Below, in pieces: positions 44,489 through 53,846 of a stretch of 64,000 nucleotides of DNA. The stretch is taken from positions 73,328-137,327 of the forward strand of contig CAYWHP010000003.1 of NCBI GenBank assembly GCA_964457845.1, in the 5' to 3' direction. The notes beneath the pieces were generated by a model. That model was not told where the DNA came from and ran no database searches. It saw only the letters and a list, made by a program, of their open reading frames with translations. Positions within the stretch are counted from its first letter, which is position 1; every line of letters begins with the position of its first letter. This stretch comes from UBA12481 sp964457845 (GTDB lineage Bacteria > Bacteroidota > Bacteroidia > Bacteroidales > UBA12481). Position numbers and translations under genes: made by a program.

Positions 44489-47400
44489 TCATCTCATTAT
44501 GGTGAGGTACCCGGTTAGCTGCTGCTCACCGGAGCCCAGGATAATCTGATAATAATAGGTCCCCATCGGTACAAGTGTCCCGTTGCTCCTTCCATCCCAC
44601 GGCACCGGATACCCCTTTTCCGATTCGAAAACCAGCCGGCCGTTGATGTCCATTACCCGGACAACCGCATCGGGGTAGTACTTGAACATCGGAATATTCC
44701 AGACATCATTAACTCCGTCACCGTTTGTGGTGATGATATTTGGAATATAATTCAGCAATTCGAGGGTAAACGTGGCAGATTGCACGCAATTGGACGCATC
44801 GGTAACGGTTACAACATAGGTTCCGGTGCGGAGGCCTGAAATCACCGGGCCTGCCGCCTCGCCCGAGATCCGGATATCGTACGGAGGGTTGCCGCCTGCA
44901 ATAGTCAGGCTCGCCTGACCATCGGGGCAGGTTTCGCAGGAAGGCGACTTGAGCCGTATGAAAATCCCGATTGAATCGGGTTGCAAAATGGAAACAGGTT
45001 TCCCATACTCCATGTAGCAGATGGAATCCTCCGCGGCACGGATCAGGTAGTCGTCGCCAGCCGGAAGGTTTTCAAACAGATTGCTCTCCTGCCAGGTAAT
45101 CCCGTCATCAATGGAATACGCATAGCTGGTGCCCGTCCCGTGAAGAACGATCCGGATGGTCCCGTCGCCGGCACCGTAGCAGGTATTGTCCTTTCGCTGC
45201 ACCGAATCGATCGCGAAACGGCCCGGATCGAGGACCCTTACCTTGATTGAATCCGTTGAGGAGCAGCCGTCCTTCGTAACCGAAAGCCAATAGGTACCGG
45301 ACACAGTAACCCCGATCTGCATGGTCTGCTCGCCGGTGCTCCATACGTAGGTATCCCCGGTGCCACCTGAAAGAAGCACCGGATCTGCCGTGCAAATACT
45401 TTTGTCCTTACCCAGCTCTACGATCGGAAAGTCATGAAAACTAACCGAAACCGTGTCGCGCATCACGCATCCGCTGGTGTCTTTTACCACTAATATGAGC
45501 TGATTGTTGGATACCAACAGGTCCTGGTACCTCCCGACAGCCGCATTGCTCCAGTCCCACTCAAGATAATCGCCGCCATCCATCCGCACGGTATCTCCGT
45601 CGCAGGCATTGATATCCGGGCCAAGCTCGGGCTTCAATACCGGATAAACCGATACGGTATGTTCAAGGATCGTTTCGCAGATAAAGTTATCCGTATCCGT
45701 GTGCATGCACCTTACGCGGTAAGTGGTGGTCACCGTTGGGTTGACAACAATCTCGACATTGTAATTCGATGCCGGCTGGATCCACTCAACCTGCCTCGAA
45801 TTCTCAACCCGGAGGGTAACCGCGCCGCCTGGGCAAACCGGATCGGTCACCGAGGCTGTTATAAAGGGGCGGGTGCCGGCGGCAAGAAGAACCGGTACCG
45901 TAAACCGGCAATTACGTGAATCGGTTACGGTAAGGGTATAGCTGCCAATGGCAAGATCCTGAATAACAGAATCCTGCGGAATATCGTTCATGCGTATTTG
46001 GTAGGGCGGCGTTCCACCCTGGATCTTTCCAAGTGAGATCACCCCATCGTTGCATTCCGGGCATGAGGGAGCCAGCGAGCAAAAACGGGCTATCAGGCTG
46101 TCGGGTTCGGTTATGGCAACGAGGCGGCCACCCTGGAGGCACACCGAATCTTCAAAAACACTGATAACGTAAGGGTTACCGGGTGGGAGACCCTCAAACA
46201 GCCCGCCGTTGTCGTGATAGGTTAATCCGTTGTCGATAGAGTAGTACATCAGGCTTACCTCACCTGTTGCAAAAATCCGTATCATCCCGTCATTTGCGCC
46301 GAAACAGGAAATATCCTGCGATTGTACCGAGTCGATGCGAAAGAGATCGGGATCGCGCAACTGAACATGAATAATGTGCGTCAGCGTACATCCCTCGAGG
46401 GTTGCTTCAAGCTTGTAAAAACCGGAAGTATAAATCAACGCTGTGCGGGCGGAGCTCATGGCAATGGTATCTGACCCGGATATCCTGTACCACTGATAGG
46501 TTTCGGCTACACCGGCATCGAGGGAAACCGGGCCCTTGGAGCATACGGTGGTATCCGAAGGAAGGGTAATGGTTGGTCCGGGCAGAAAACGGATCGCGAT
46601 GGTATCGCGGAAAAAGCAACCGTTTTCATCCTTCACTTCGAGCCTGAGCTGCGGTTGGCTGCCGGTTACCGTTGCCCACCTTTCCGTCTGGCCGTTGCTC
46701 CATTTCCATTCGGTGTAGATCTCCCCGCCGTCGATCCTTACCGGAGCACCTCCGCAGGGAGTCAGGTCCCTGCCCAGGACGGGCTTGTTCTTCGGGGTCA
46801 CCACAACCGTCTTCACGAGTTCAGTCTCGCAGGGCCTTCCGTTATTATAATTCGTCACCTTGATCCTGAAACTGGTTGTGACATCCGGCGCCGTCCGTAT
46901 CTCGTTCCCCTGGTATCCGGCAGGATTCAGCCATTCAACAGTACTGGCACCCGCTATATTTATAAACACGCTGTCGCCCGGACAGATGGAATCCCGGCTG
47001 CTCGTTAACGCAACATCGGTAATTCCCTGTGCCTCCACCGGAATAGTATCGGTTACCTGGCAACCCGATACGATTTTGGTTACCGTCACAACATAGTTTC
47101 CTCCGGGCACATTATTCAAAACATTGTCCTTTTCTTCCGGGTAGTTCAACCAGTCGTAGTTGTACGTATCCGTCCTGCCGTTGGGGATCACCGTGGCGCT
47201 GCCATCATGCAGTTCGCAGAAAGCGGGGATGCTGCTGTGCGTGGCGGTGGGCAGATTCTCGCGCCGCGTAACAACCGTATCGTAGCCAACACAGCCGGCA
47301 TAGTTGGTAACCTCCACGCGGTGTGCCGAATAGGGATTTACCGCTTCGGCGGAAGGATAAACCGTTCGTGCGCGTGCCATGATCGCCTCATCTTCCCATG

Positions 47401-48994
47401 CATAAAAGGCTGCAAAGCCGGCATCCAGGCGCAGGGAAGCCCCCCTGCAGAGCGGCACGGTATCCTTAAAATTGTTCTCGATAAGCTGAACAACAGGATG
47501 AGGGCTGACGATTATATTTCGTTTGTAGACAACAGGGGTTGTTATCCCGGACCGGCGCAAAAGAAGTGTCACTTCGTAGCTTCCTGCCACCAAAGGAGGT
47601 GAGGCAGTATACTCATTCAGCGAGCTGGATTTTGTCACGGTTTTGCCCGTCAGCAGGTTCCGGAATGTCCAGACCCTTGGCGCCGTAATAATACCAACCT
47701 GATTGGTGATATAAAACAGCGGTCCGTCGCCCTCGCAGAGATTGGAAAAATAGAATTCTTCCGGCCCTTTCAGGCTGGGTATGGTTGCCGGCAAGCCAAG
47801 ATGGCTGGTGCCGCCCATCCCTGTATCATTGTTTATAAGCCGTGCGCCGAACATTTGAAAATCACTCTCGGGAGCAGGTCGCATTGGCGTGTTTATCACG
47901 CCCAGATAGTCCTTGCCCTCGACAGCGATATAAATTTTCCCGTTGGGCGCCATCTGCAGCGCACCGCATTGATCGGTCGCATAGGTATGGATGATCCTTC
48001 CGGATTTGATCAGATCGGTTTGGGTATACGACGAAAGGTCCCATTGGTAAACCTGTCCGCCCACCCGGTTCGAACCGAAAAGGAAATTGGCGAATCCGGA
48101 TTCAAACCCGTACCGTCCTGTCGGGGAAAACTCCACTCCGTAAGGCCCGTATTTATAAGCAAACTTATCCTGATTATCGCCGGCGGGGATCTGCATGGGA
48201 TTGGTTATATCCCCGGTTTCGGCATTGAACCGGAATACTTCATAATACCGGCTGCCTTCCACGGCGAGGGCTATAGAAGTACGCATGTCATTCACCTTCA
48301 TCTGGCCGGCGGCGCCGCGGTGGGTGCCGTCATCATCGGTGCCGTCCTTGTGGATGCTGCCGATGGAAATGTATTGCGGAGGATTAAACATGCCGTCATA
48401 CCGGATCCTCACAAAGCGGTTCGAATTGAACTCATGCAGTATGAACCAGAAGCCGGTTTTGTTTGTGGCATAGGTGAACGGAATTGCCAGAAACTTTTCC
48501 GTAAGGTTGGGGATCACGCCACCCGGACTCATGATGGAAGCATAATCGCTGATAACCGTTCCGGCCTCACCGCTTTTGATTTTTATCTTGTAAATATTAA
48601 ACCCGGATTCTCCTGTTTTCGCAGACATCCCCCTAACGGTTGCCAGAAAATACTCATCCGGGCGGTCGTAATCGGGGATAATGGTCACAGCCTGGGTTGC
48701 CGACGGGTCACCCCAGAGGCCATCACGGATCAGATTATGGGAGGCATCCCAGACGGCCGAACCATCAGAATAGAAGAGCAGCTTGCCGAGTGTATCGCAC
48801 ATGACTGCCACGCCCTCAGGTGCATTGAGTTGCCCATCAACCAGGGGCATCGGGTGGAAGGCCGAAAAATCCAGCCCGGCCCGGTTGCCGAAATACCATT
48901 GGTTTTGCGGATAAGCGGCAACCGCCATCCAGCTGAGGGCAAGGATGGTCAGCCAGCGATTAAGCGCAGGTCTAAGGTATCTCAGGTTTAACAT
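44489..48994 (-). CDS. Giant surface protein with SprB-like repeats and type B (gliding) T9SS domain
   Basis: 1501 residues from ATG 48994 (MLNLRYLRPALN, then a signal helix); 12 more codons upstream are unlikely. The N-terminus is a WD-like propeller (WYFGNRAGLDF, LLFYSDGSAVWDA). Several Ig/PKD-like units follow, then two copies of a module of roughly 350-400 residues. Each copy contains a stretch such as DSVQSQDISCFGANDGMIRI or DSVQRKDNTCYGAGDGTIRI, a YSIDNGLTY-type segment and a TPPYQIRMND- or NPPYDIRISG-type segment. The C-terminus is the gliding-motility-associated domain (NIITTNGDGVNDVW to LTIMR). Likely a long adhesin on the cell surface exported with the adjacent PorP/SprF protein. 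Confidence 0.92.
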   Translation of the reverse strand: MLNLRYLRPALNRWLTILALSWMAVAAYPQNQWYFGNRAGLDFSAFHPMPLVDGQLNAPEGVAVMCDTLGKLLFYSDGSAVWDASHNLIRDGLWGDPSATQAVTIIPDYDRPDEYFLATVRGMSAKTGESGFNIYKIKIKSGEAGTVISDYASIMSPGGVIPNLTEKFLAIPFTYATNKTGFWFILHEFNSNRFVRIRYDGMFNPPQYISIGSIHKDGTDDDGTHRGAAGQMKVNDMRTSIALAVEGSRYYEVFRFNAETGDITNPMQIPAGDNQDKFAYKYGPYGVEFSPTGRYGFESGFANFLFGSNRVGGQVYQWDLSSYTQTDLIKSGRIIHTYATDQCGALQMAPNGKIYIAVEGKDYLGVINTPMRPAPESDFQMFGARLINNDTGMGGTSHLGLPATIPSLKGPEEFYFSNLCEGDGPLFYITNQVGIITAPRVWTFRNLLTGKTVTKSSSLNEYTASPPLVAGSYEVTLLLRRSGITTPVVYKRNIIVSPHPVVQLIENNFKDTVPLCRGASLRLDAGFAAFYAWEDEAIMARARTVYPSAEAVNPYSAHRVEVTNYAGCVGYDTVVTRRENLPTATHSSIPAFCELHDGSATVIPNGRTDTYNYDWLNYPEEKDNVLNNVPGGNYVVTVTKIVSGCQVTDTIPVEAQGITDVALTSSRDSICPGDSVFINIAGASTVEWLNPAGYQGNEIRTAPDVTTSFRIKVTNYNNGRPCETELVKTVVVTPKNKPVLGRDLTPCGGAPVRIDGGEIYTEWKWSNGQTERWATVTGSQPQLRLEVKDENGCFFRDTIAIRFLPGPTITLPSDTTVCSKGPVSLDAGVAETYQWYRISGSDTIAMSSARTALIYTSGFYKLEATLEGCTLTHIIHVQLRDPDLFRIDSVQSQDISCFGANDGMIRIFATGEVSLMYYSIDNGLTYHDNGGLFEGLPPGNPYVISVFEDSVCLQGGRLVAITEPDSLIARFCSLAPSCPECNDGVISLGKIQGGTPPYQIRMNDIPQDSVIQDLAIGSYTLTVTDSRNCRFTVPVLLAAGTRPFITASVTDPVCPGGAVTLRVENSRQVEWIQPASNYNVEIVVNPTVTTTYRVRCMHTDTDNFICETILEHTVSVYPVLKPELGPDINACDGDTVRMDGGDYLEWDWSNAAVGRYQDLLVSNNQLILVVKDTSGCVMRDTVSVSFHDFPIVELGKDKSICTADPVLLSGGTGDTYVWSTGEQTMQIGVTVSGTYWLSVTKDGCSSTDSIKVRVLDPGRFAIDSVQRKDNTCYGAGDGTIRIVLHGTGTSYAYSIDDGITWQESNLFENLPAGDDYLIRAAEDSICYMEYGKPVSILQPDSIGIFIRLKSPSCETCPDGQASLTIAGGNPPYDIRISGEAAGPVISGLRTGTYVVTVTDASNCVQSATFTLELLNYIPNIITTNGDGVNDVWNIPMFKYYPDAVVRVMDINGRLVFESEKGYPVPWDGRSNGTLVPMGTYYYQIILGSGEQQLTGYLTIMR

Positions 48995-49038
48995 ATTATG
49001 CAGCAGGTACCAGAGGCAAATCAGAATCAAAAGTACGA

Positions 49039-52000
49039 TTATTCCAGTACAGCGATCTTCCCGGTGAAGGGTTTCCCGCTTTTCGGATTCACGGCAACCA
49101 GGTATATCCCGTTACGCACGGCACTTCCGAGCGGAAAGACAAGGTTTTCCGGTCCGGTTTTAACCAGAAGCTGCCTGCCCTGCAGGTCATAGAGTGTAAT
49201 ATCGCGGATCTCGCCGGGCTCGATCCCGGAAATGACCACCTCTCGGCTCATAGGCCTGTATGCCAGCTTGATAGCCTGTTGTTCAACAAACCCGGCTGAG
49301 GAAGGATCGGTAAGATCGATAATCATATTGTCGATAAAACCCGAAGCACCGGCAGCGGTAGCCTTATTGGCGAACCGGATCCCCTTGAAGGGATTCTGAT
49401 TTGCAGTCCCGCCAATCTGCACATGCCATTGCCATTCGGTAACAACATCGCCGTTTAGAATCAGGGTGGCGGCACCGGTGGTCATGTTCAGGGCTATATT
49501 TACCCTGTTCCATTCATCGGGCCTGAAAAGAAAGGGTGTACTGGAATTGGCCCAGGTAAACAGGCCGGTTTCCGTTCCGGAGAATTCGATTTTCGCGTTC
49601 ACCACGTTGTCATTGGACGCACTGCTTTTTTGAAGGAGTTCAACGGCAACATCCCCACCCTTGTTCAAAAACCTGAATTCGATATAGTACCTTGAATCCT
49701 TGGGGGTTTTGATCTGCAGGCCGATGTCGCTCTTCGGCTTCAGTTCGAGTGAATAATTACCATCGTGAACCACCGATCGGTTTGCAACGGCTTTGCCGGT
49801 AAACTGCGCATCGAAAGTTTCCCAGAACGGAGATTCATCAGCCACAATGCAATTGGTGTAATACTGGTTGAACCTGTCGACGAAAGGAATCGGGAGATCC
49901 TGCCACGTTGAAAAATGCCAGATGCCCGAATAATAGGTCGAATCTGCGTGGTAAGCCTCTACTCTCCAGTAGTATTCCTCATTGGGTTCAAAGGTTCCGT
50001 CATAAAACTTATCCGACTGGAAGATCCCCACCAGTTCCATGTTTTTCCGGTTGCTGCCGAGGAAAACATTGTAATACACATCTGGCTGGTCCTTGAAATT
50101 GGATTGCCAGGTAAGCCTTGTAACGGAAGGCAGGTTGACATCCCTTGCCGGGACCGGGTAACAGGGAGCGTATGAGGTTGGTTTGGTTCTGAGCAACAGG
50201 TTTGCGTTCCACTTGATTTTCGGATAAATATCAAGATAGGATTCGTAGCTCACGAAACAGTCTTCGTAAGCAGCCGATATACCTGCACTCAGGTGCCTGA
50301 CAAAAAAGTCGGCCAGTTTGGGGAAATATTTGTCGGCCCCGTAAAAGTCCATCAGGGCATTGGGGTTTGTGCCGGTAGTGGTGAAAACCATCAGACCGAG
50401 GTCGGTATTGTGCCGGAACTCATAAAGGTCCATCGGAAGGTTATCGTATCCGTAAAGCTGGATCAGCGACCGGGTTTTGCCGAACATGGTATAGTCAAAA
50501 TCAATGCAGTTGAAGAACCGCAGATGCTGCAGCCTCCCGATATAATCGCCGTCGATTATGGTACGGACATTGGCTCCGTTGATGCGCAGGTTGGTTAAAT
50601 TTGGTAGTTTCTCCATGCCGCGCTGGTCAGGAAACGGTATTTCCAGGTCCCTGATCAGGTTGAGTTCTCCCACGAATGGCTGGCGCAGCAGATTTATGGA
50701 ACCAAGTTTGGTATTGATCAGCTGGCGCAAGGCAACCGACGGTATATCCGCAACGGTTTGGTTGTCGATATACAGGAAGGCCGGGCTCAGCGCCGATGAC
50801 CCGAATAATCCGAAATCGGCAACAACCCTGAGCTTTGAACTGCCCCCAAGGGCAGCAGGAGATACCACAACCGAATTCATTTTCGTTTCGGCAACGGGGG
50901 TGAGTCCGTCGTTAAGGACCACGAAACGGACAAGGCGAGTGCGGATCGAGTCGGGCAGATTGGTCTGCCAGCTGATTCTGACGCTGTCGCCCTCGACAGC
51001 TGCCGTAAGGCCTGTTACAGACGGCATAACCGCTTTGGGCTTATAATCGGTATAGCAGGTAAGAAGGGAATGATCGATATCCATGTCAGTTACCGGGTAG
51101 TCAATCAGAAAATAACCGTTCCCGGCTCCACCGAGCCCCAGGTTGAAGTGAAAGAGGTTATCCGGGAAACAACCGTCGATAACGAACGACTGGCTTAGCC
51201 ATTCGGCCGGAACAGGTTGCCTGAGCGAAAGCTGATGCAGGATAACGGGGATCAGGTTGCACTCCCAGGGCTCAACCGACCGCATGTCGTCGCTGTAACC
51301 GAAGAAAACAGGCAGTGTCTGTTTGTAAGCGTTCAGGGAGGCACCCTCAGGCTGCATCATGCAGGTAATGGCCATATAATATACGAGGGAGTCAACGGCG
51401 GGGGTACCCAGTGTATTCGACATCCTGTCGAAACGGAGCCTGGCCTGTTTAAAATTGGTGCACAATTCGCCATACCCGTTGAGCATGTAGCAGAGTGAGC
51501 TGTCACCCGTGGCCGGCCGGCCGTAATACTTGAAAACCTGCGCCATTGCGATGGGCACCGAGCCGCCGGTTTTATAATCCTTCGGGAAAAGATCAAAAAA
51601 AGTGGCGTCTACGTTCCAGGATGTAGCCAGTAACGGGGCTATGATCCCTGTTTTCGATGCATTCGACGACTTTTCTGAACCAAAGGATTCCCAACTTTTT
51701 GCAACATCACTCCGAACGGAGTCATCAGCAGCGAGTTGACTGCAACGCTTGTTGATGCTGGAAAGAATTCCGTTCAGCATCGCCGGCACTTGTGCTGCCG
51801 ACTCCGGGAACCTTTCTTCCCATGAAAACCCAAGAACCGGAGGACAGAGATCACTTTTCGGGACGAGCACGTACCCTATAGTCCCGACATTGCAGATATA
51901 AAACTGATCATCCGGTCGGATTTCCTTTGCGATGGATATGGACCCGCGAAGGGAGAGAAGGTCGGCAGGAAAACTCCGGCTGACTACCTGTTCGGCAATC

Positions 52001-52107
52001 TTAACTGCCTGCCCGCGCGTGACTGCGCCTGCCCTGACAACCTGCACTGACAATAGAGATACGGCTATACCTGCCAGCAGGAGGCGGGTAAAAAATGGTG
52101 TTTTCAT
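49039..52107 (-). CDS. T9SS-exported C10-family (streptopain-like) protein with inactivated active site
   Basis: 1022 residues. Signal peptide, then a C10 prodomain-like region and catalytic fold (LLATSWNVDATFFDLFP). The catalytic Cys of the TGCVATAMAQ block is Ser183 (GGSVPIAMAQ), and the His of GHAFVIDGY is Gln306 (LSQSFVIDGC), so peptidase activity is not expected. FHFNLGLGGAGNGYF matches the end of the fold. Downstream parts are fibronectin-like, leucine-rich-repeat-like (LTNLRINGANVRTI), a second fibronectin-like domain, a lectin-like jelly roll and a type A T9SS sorting domain ending GKIAVLE. The fold was probably kept for binding rather than cleavage (inference). Confidence 0.85.
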   Translation of the reverse strand: MKTPFFTRLLLAGIAVSLLSVQVVRAGAVTRGQAVKIAEQVVSRSFPADLLSLRGSISIAKEIRPDDQFYICNVGTIGYVLVPKSDLCPPVLGFSWEERFPESAAQVPAMLNGILSSINKRCSQLAADDSVRSDVAKSWESFGSEKSSNASKTGIIAPLLATSWNVDATFFDLFPKDYKTGGSVPIAMAQVFKYYGRPATGDSSLCYMLNGYGELCTNFKQARLRFDRMSNTLGTPAVDSLVYYMAITCMMQPEGASLNAYKQTLPVFFGYSDDMRSVEPWECNLIPVILHQLSLRQPVPAEWLSQSFVIDGCFPDNLFHFNLGLGGAGNGYFLIDYPVTDMDIDHSLLTCYTDYKPKAVMPSVTGLTAAVEGDSVRISWQTNLPDSIRTRLVRFVVLNDGLTPVAETKMNSVVVSPAALGGSSKLRVVADFGLFGSSALSPAFLYIDNQTVADIPSVALRQLINTKLGSINLLRQPFVGELNLIRDLEIPFPDQRGMEKLPNLTNLRINGANVRTIIDGDYIGRLQHLRFFNCIDFDYTMFGKTRSLIQLYGYDNLPMDLYEFRHNTDLGLMVFTTTGTNPNALMDFYGADKYFPKLADFFVRHLSAGISAAYEDCFVSYESYLDIYPKIKWNANLLLRTKPTSYAPCYPVPARDVNLPSVTRLTWQSNFKDQPDVYYNVFLGSNRKNMELVGIFQSDKFYDGTFEPNEEYYWRVEAYHADSTYYSGIWHFSTWQDLPIPFVDRFNQYYTNCIVADESPFWETFDAQFTGKAVANRSVVHDGNYSLELKPKSDIGLQIKTPKDSRYYIEFRFLNKGGDVAVELLQKSSASNDNVVNAKIEFSGTETGLFTWANSSTPFLFRPDEWNRVNIALNMTTGAATLILNGDVVTEWQWHVQIGGTANQNPFKGIRFANKATAAGASGFIDNMIIDLTDPSSAGFVEQQAIKLAYRPMSREVVISGIEPGEIRDITLYDLQGRQLLVKTGPENLVFPLGSAVRNGIYLVAVNPKSGKPFTGKIAVLE

Positions 52108-52190
52108 TCAGTTGAATAATTTGCTAAAGTACCTTGCGAAGATAGCGATTTCCCGCTATTGCATGGCTTTCCGGCAATCATGGGGGCTGC

Positions 52191-52231
52191 AAAAAAAAGT
52201 TGCCGCCTGAACTGAATCGGGCGGCAACTTT
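52191..52231 (-). terminator. Intrinsic terminator of the small winged-helix gene
   Basis: AAAGTTGCCGCC and GGCGGCAACTTT form a 12-bp stem with a 12-nt loop. On the minus strand the stem is followed by eight T residues (52198-52191). Confidence 0.85.
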
Positions 52232-52251
52232 AAACCTTGATCCCTTCCGGG

Positions 52252-52518
52252 TCAGGCGGTCATAATTTTCACAACTCTGCGCATAGCGGGGTTAATCCGC
52301 ATGAGACTCGAGTTATCGTCACGAATGAGATAACCCTTTCGTTTCAGTTCAAGAATCTTTTTCAAACCGGGCGCCTGCGAGATGCCCAGGTCCTTCACCA
52401 CATCACCGGGATAGGTGCGGCCTTTGTTTAATATGTTTTTCAGGATGAGACGATCAATCGGGGGCATGAAGAGCCTTCGGATGAGTATCCCGAAAACATT
52501 CAGTTTTTTTGAGATCAT
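52252..52518 (-). CDS. Small winged-helix DNA-binding protein
   Basis: 88 residues. The start at 52518 is supported by AAGGAG 7 nt upstream. The pattern PPIDRLILKNILNKGRTYPG, VVKDLGISQAPGLKKILELK and KGYLIRDDN is that of a winged helix (two helices, recognition helix, wing). It resembles MarR/ArsR-type DNA-binding domains without an effector domain. Targets are unknown. It has its own terminator, so it is monocistronic, between the C10-like gene and tRNA-Pro. Confidence 0.65.
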   Translation of the reverse strand: MISKKLNVFGILIRRLFMPPIDRLILKNILNKGRTYPGDVVKDLGISQAPGLKKILELKRKGYLIRDDNSSLMRINPAMRRVVKIMTA

Positions 52519-52695
52519 AATGCTACTCCTTATCAGTTACCGAAAAGTTAAAGTCTGTGTTACGGAAAGTGGAATTCTGTTCCTGTGTCCTTTCCTTAAA
52601 ATTACGGTAAAAAGAGTGATTTCGTATCCAGATATGCAGATAATTTGACAAACGTGCATATCGCGTTAGCGAATGTGGCCCTGTGAAAACAAGAA

Positions 52696-52724
52696 GGCCG
52701 CCGTAATGTCGAATTACGGCGGCC
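52696..52724 (-). terminator. Intrinsic terminator of tRNA-Pro
   Basis: GGCCGCCGTAAT, loop GTCGA and ATTACGGCGGCC form a perfect 12-bp stem. On the minus strand it is followed by CTTCTTGTTTTC. Confidence 0.85.
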
Positions 52725-52734
52725 AAATGATCTG

Positions 52735-52809
52735 TCGGGGTGAGAGGATTCGAACCTCCGGCCTCGTCGTCCCGAACGACGCGCGCTAACCGGACTGCGC
52801 TACACCCCG
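52735..52809 (-). tRNA. tRNA-Pro (anticodon CGG)
   Basis: 75 nt on the minus strand. Acceptor CGGGGTG pairs with CACCCCG, the anticodon stem CGTCG/CGACG encloses loop TTCGGGA (anticodon at 52772-52774), and the T arm is CGGAG-GTTCGAAT-CTC. CCA is not encoded. No integrase or attachment-site duplication is seen beside it. Confidence 0.95.
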
Positions 52810-53002
52810 TGGACAAAAATCCGGACGCGAAGATAGTGGTTTTTCCAAAACAAACAAGCCGGGACTAACCATGGGATGAACCTGATAAAAGATTATTCCA
52901 CCTCCGTCAAATAGAAGGTCTCAAATGACAGCATTAGCCGGAGAATTACCCACCATTAACTGATGACAAAGGAATTGGATAACGCTTGCCCCATATCTTA
53001 AT

Positions 53003-53486
53003 GTGCTGATTGTGAAAAAACTGGTGCCATACTGCCTTCCTGTTTTGATCCTTATCGGATATACGGATCAGACTGTGGCACAGGTAAGATTATCAGGCAA
53101 AACGGCCGGCGCAGAGCTGGTATCAGCGATCACGATTACCAACACCACACCCTTGAATTTTGGCGTCATATCCATTCCGGCAACCAAAGCAACAGTTGTG
53201 ATGAACAGGCAGGGAACGCGCACACCGGAAGGGGCAACAATCGTTCAGACCGGCACACACCCGGACGGTCGCGGAATTTACACTGCAGCCCCCCCCCAAC
53301 GACAACTACACCCTCACCCTGCCGGCCAGCATCAATGTGTTTGTTTCGGGAGGGGGCGGTGAAACCCTCCTTGATGAAATGATCATCGACCATCTTGTGG
53401 TTAAAGAGGATGCCGCCGACGAGGCCGCATACACCCAGCCCATTCATACCCCTCAGTTTTCTCCTGTATTTCAAACCGGTGAATGA
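53003..53486 (+). pseudogene. DUF4402-type secreted protein broken by a frameshift at a C9 tract
   Basis: From GTG 53003 (or GTG 53012) a signal peptide (VPYCLPVLILIGYTDQTVAQ) leads into a DUF4402 domain: TNTTPLNFGVISIP, VVMNRQGTRTPEGATIVQTG. At the nine-C run 53289-53297 the frame shifts; in the next frame the same domain continues as NDNYTLTLPASINVFVSG and MIIDHLVVKEDAADEA to the TGA at 53484-53486. Removing one C restores one frame of about 160 codons. The family is often linked to surface fimbria-like proteins. Sequencing error, true decay or phase variation are all possible. Confidence 0.75.
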
Positions 53487-53739
53487 TGCTTTAAACAGGG
53501 ACCTTTCCGCTAAAATATATACTGATGGCAGCCAGCTGATGGCAGGTCTCACCTTTGTAAGCCGGGAAACGGAAATCCTGGCGTGCAATATGCTGGGCCG
53601 CAAACTTCTGCAAAAGCAATTACAGGAAGAAACCCTTTATGCCCTCCCTTTAGCCCTTACCGCAGATATCCTGATAGTTACCCTGTCCAACGCCGATGGC
53701 CGTCTGAGCAGGAAGCTAATATGGCATACGGACAATTAA
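53479..53739 (+). pseudogene. T9SS type A sorting-domain-like fragment downstream of the DUF4402 gene
   Basis: An open frame from GTG 53479, overlapping the DUF4402 stop by 8 nt, encodes about 86 residues. The sequence DLSAKIYTDGSQLMAGLTF, ILACNMLGRKLLQKQL and LIVTLSNADGRLSRKL has the strand pattern of a C-terminal T9SS domain, but there is no signal peptide. A sorting domain alone would not be exported, so it is probably the detached end of the DUF4402 protein after a second frameshift. Less likely it is a separate small gene. Confidence 0.5.
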
Positions 53740-53751
53740 CCCCGACAACAA

Positions 53752-53790
53752 TAAAAAAAAGTGCCATGCAGAAGGGCTTCTGCATGGCAC
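53752..53790 (-). terminator. Intrinsic terminator of the beta-helix lipoprotein gene
   Basis: GTGCCATGCAGAAG (53761-53774) and CTTCTGCATGGCAC (53777-53790) form a 14-nt-arm palindrome. On the minus strand it is followed by an uninterrupted run of T (53760-53752). Confidence 0.88.
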
Positions 53791-53846
53791 ATACTCAATC
53801 AGTATCCGCGGGATAAGGGAAACCTTGTTCTAAGGTGCGGATAGTA

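Noticed and set aside
53395..53478. Coding start of a separate 114-codon gene at 53395
   Set aside because: Up to 53478 the other frame encodes the rest of the DUF4402 domain; the sequence in this frame before that point is a shadow.
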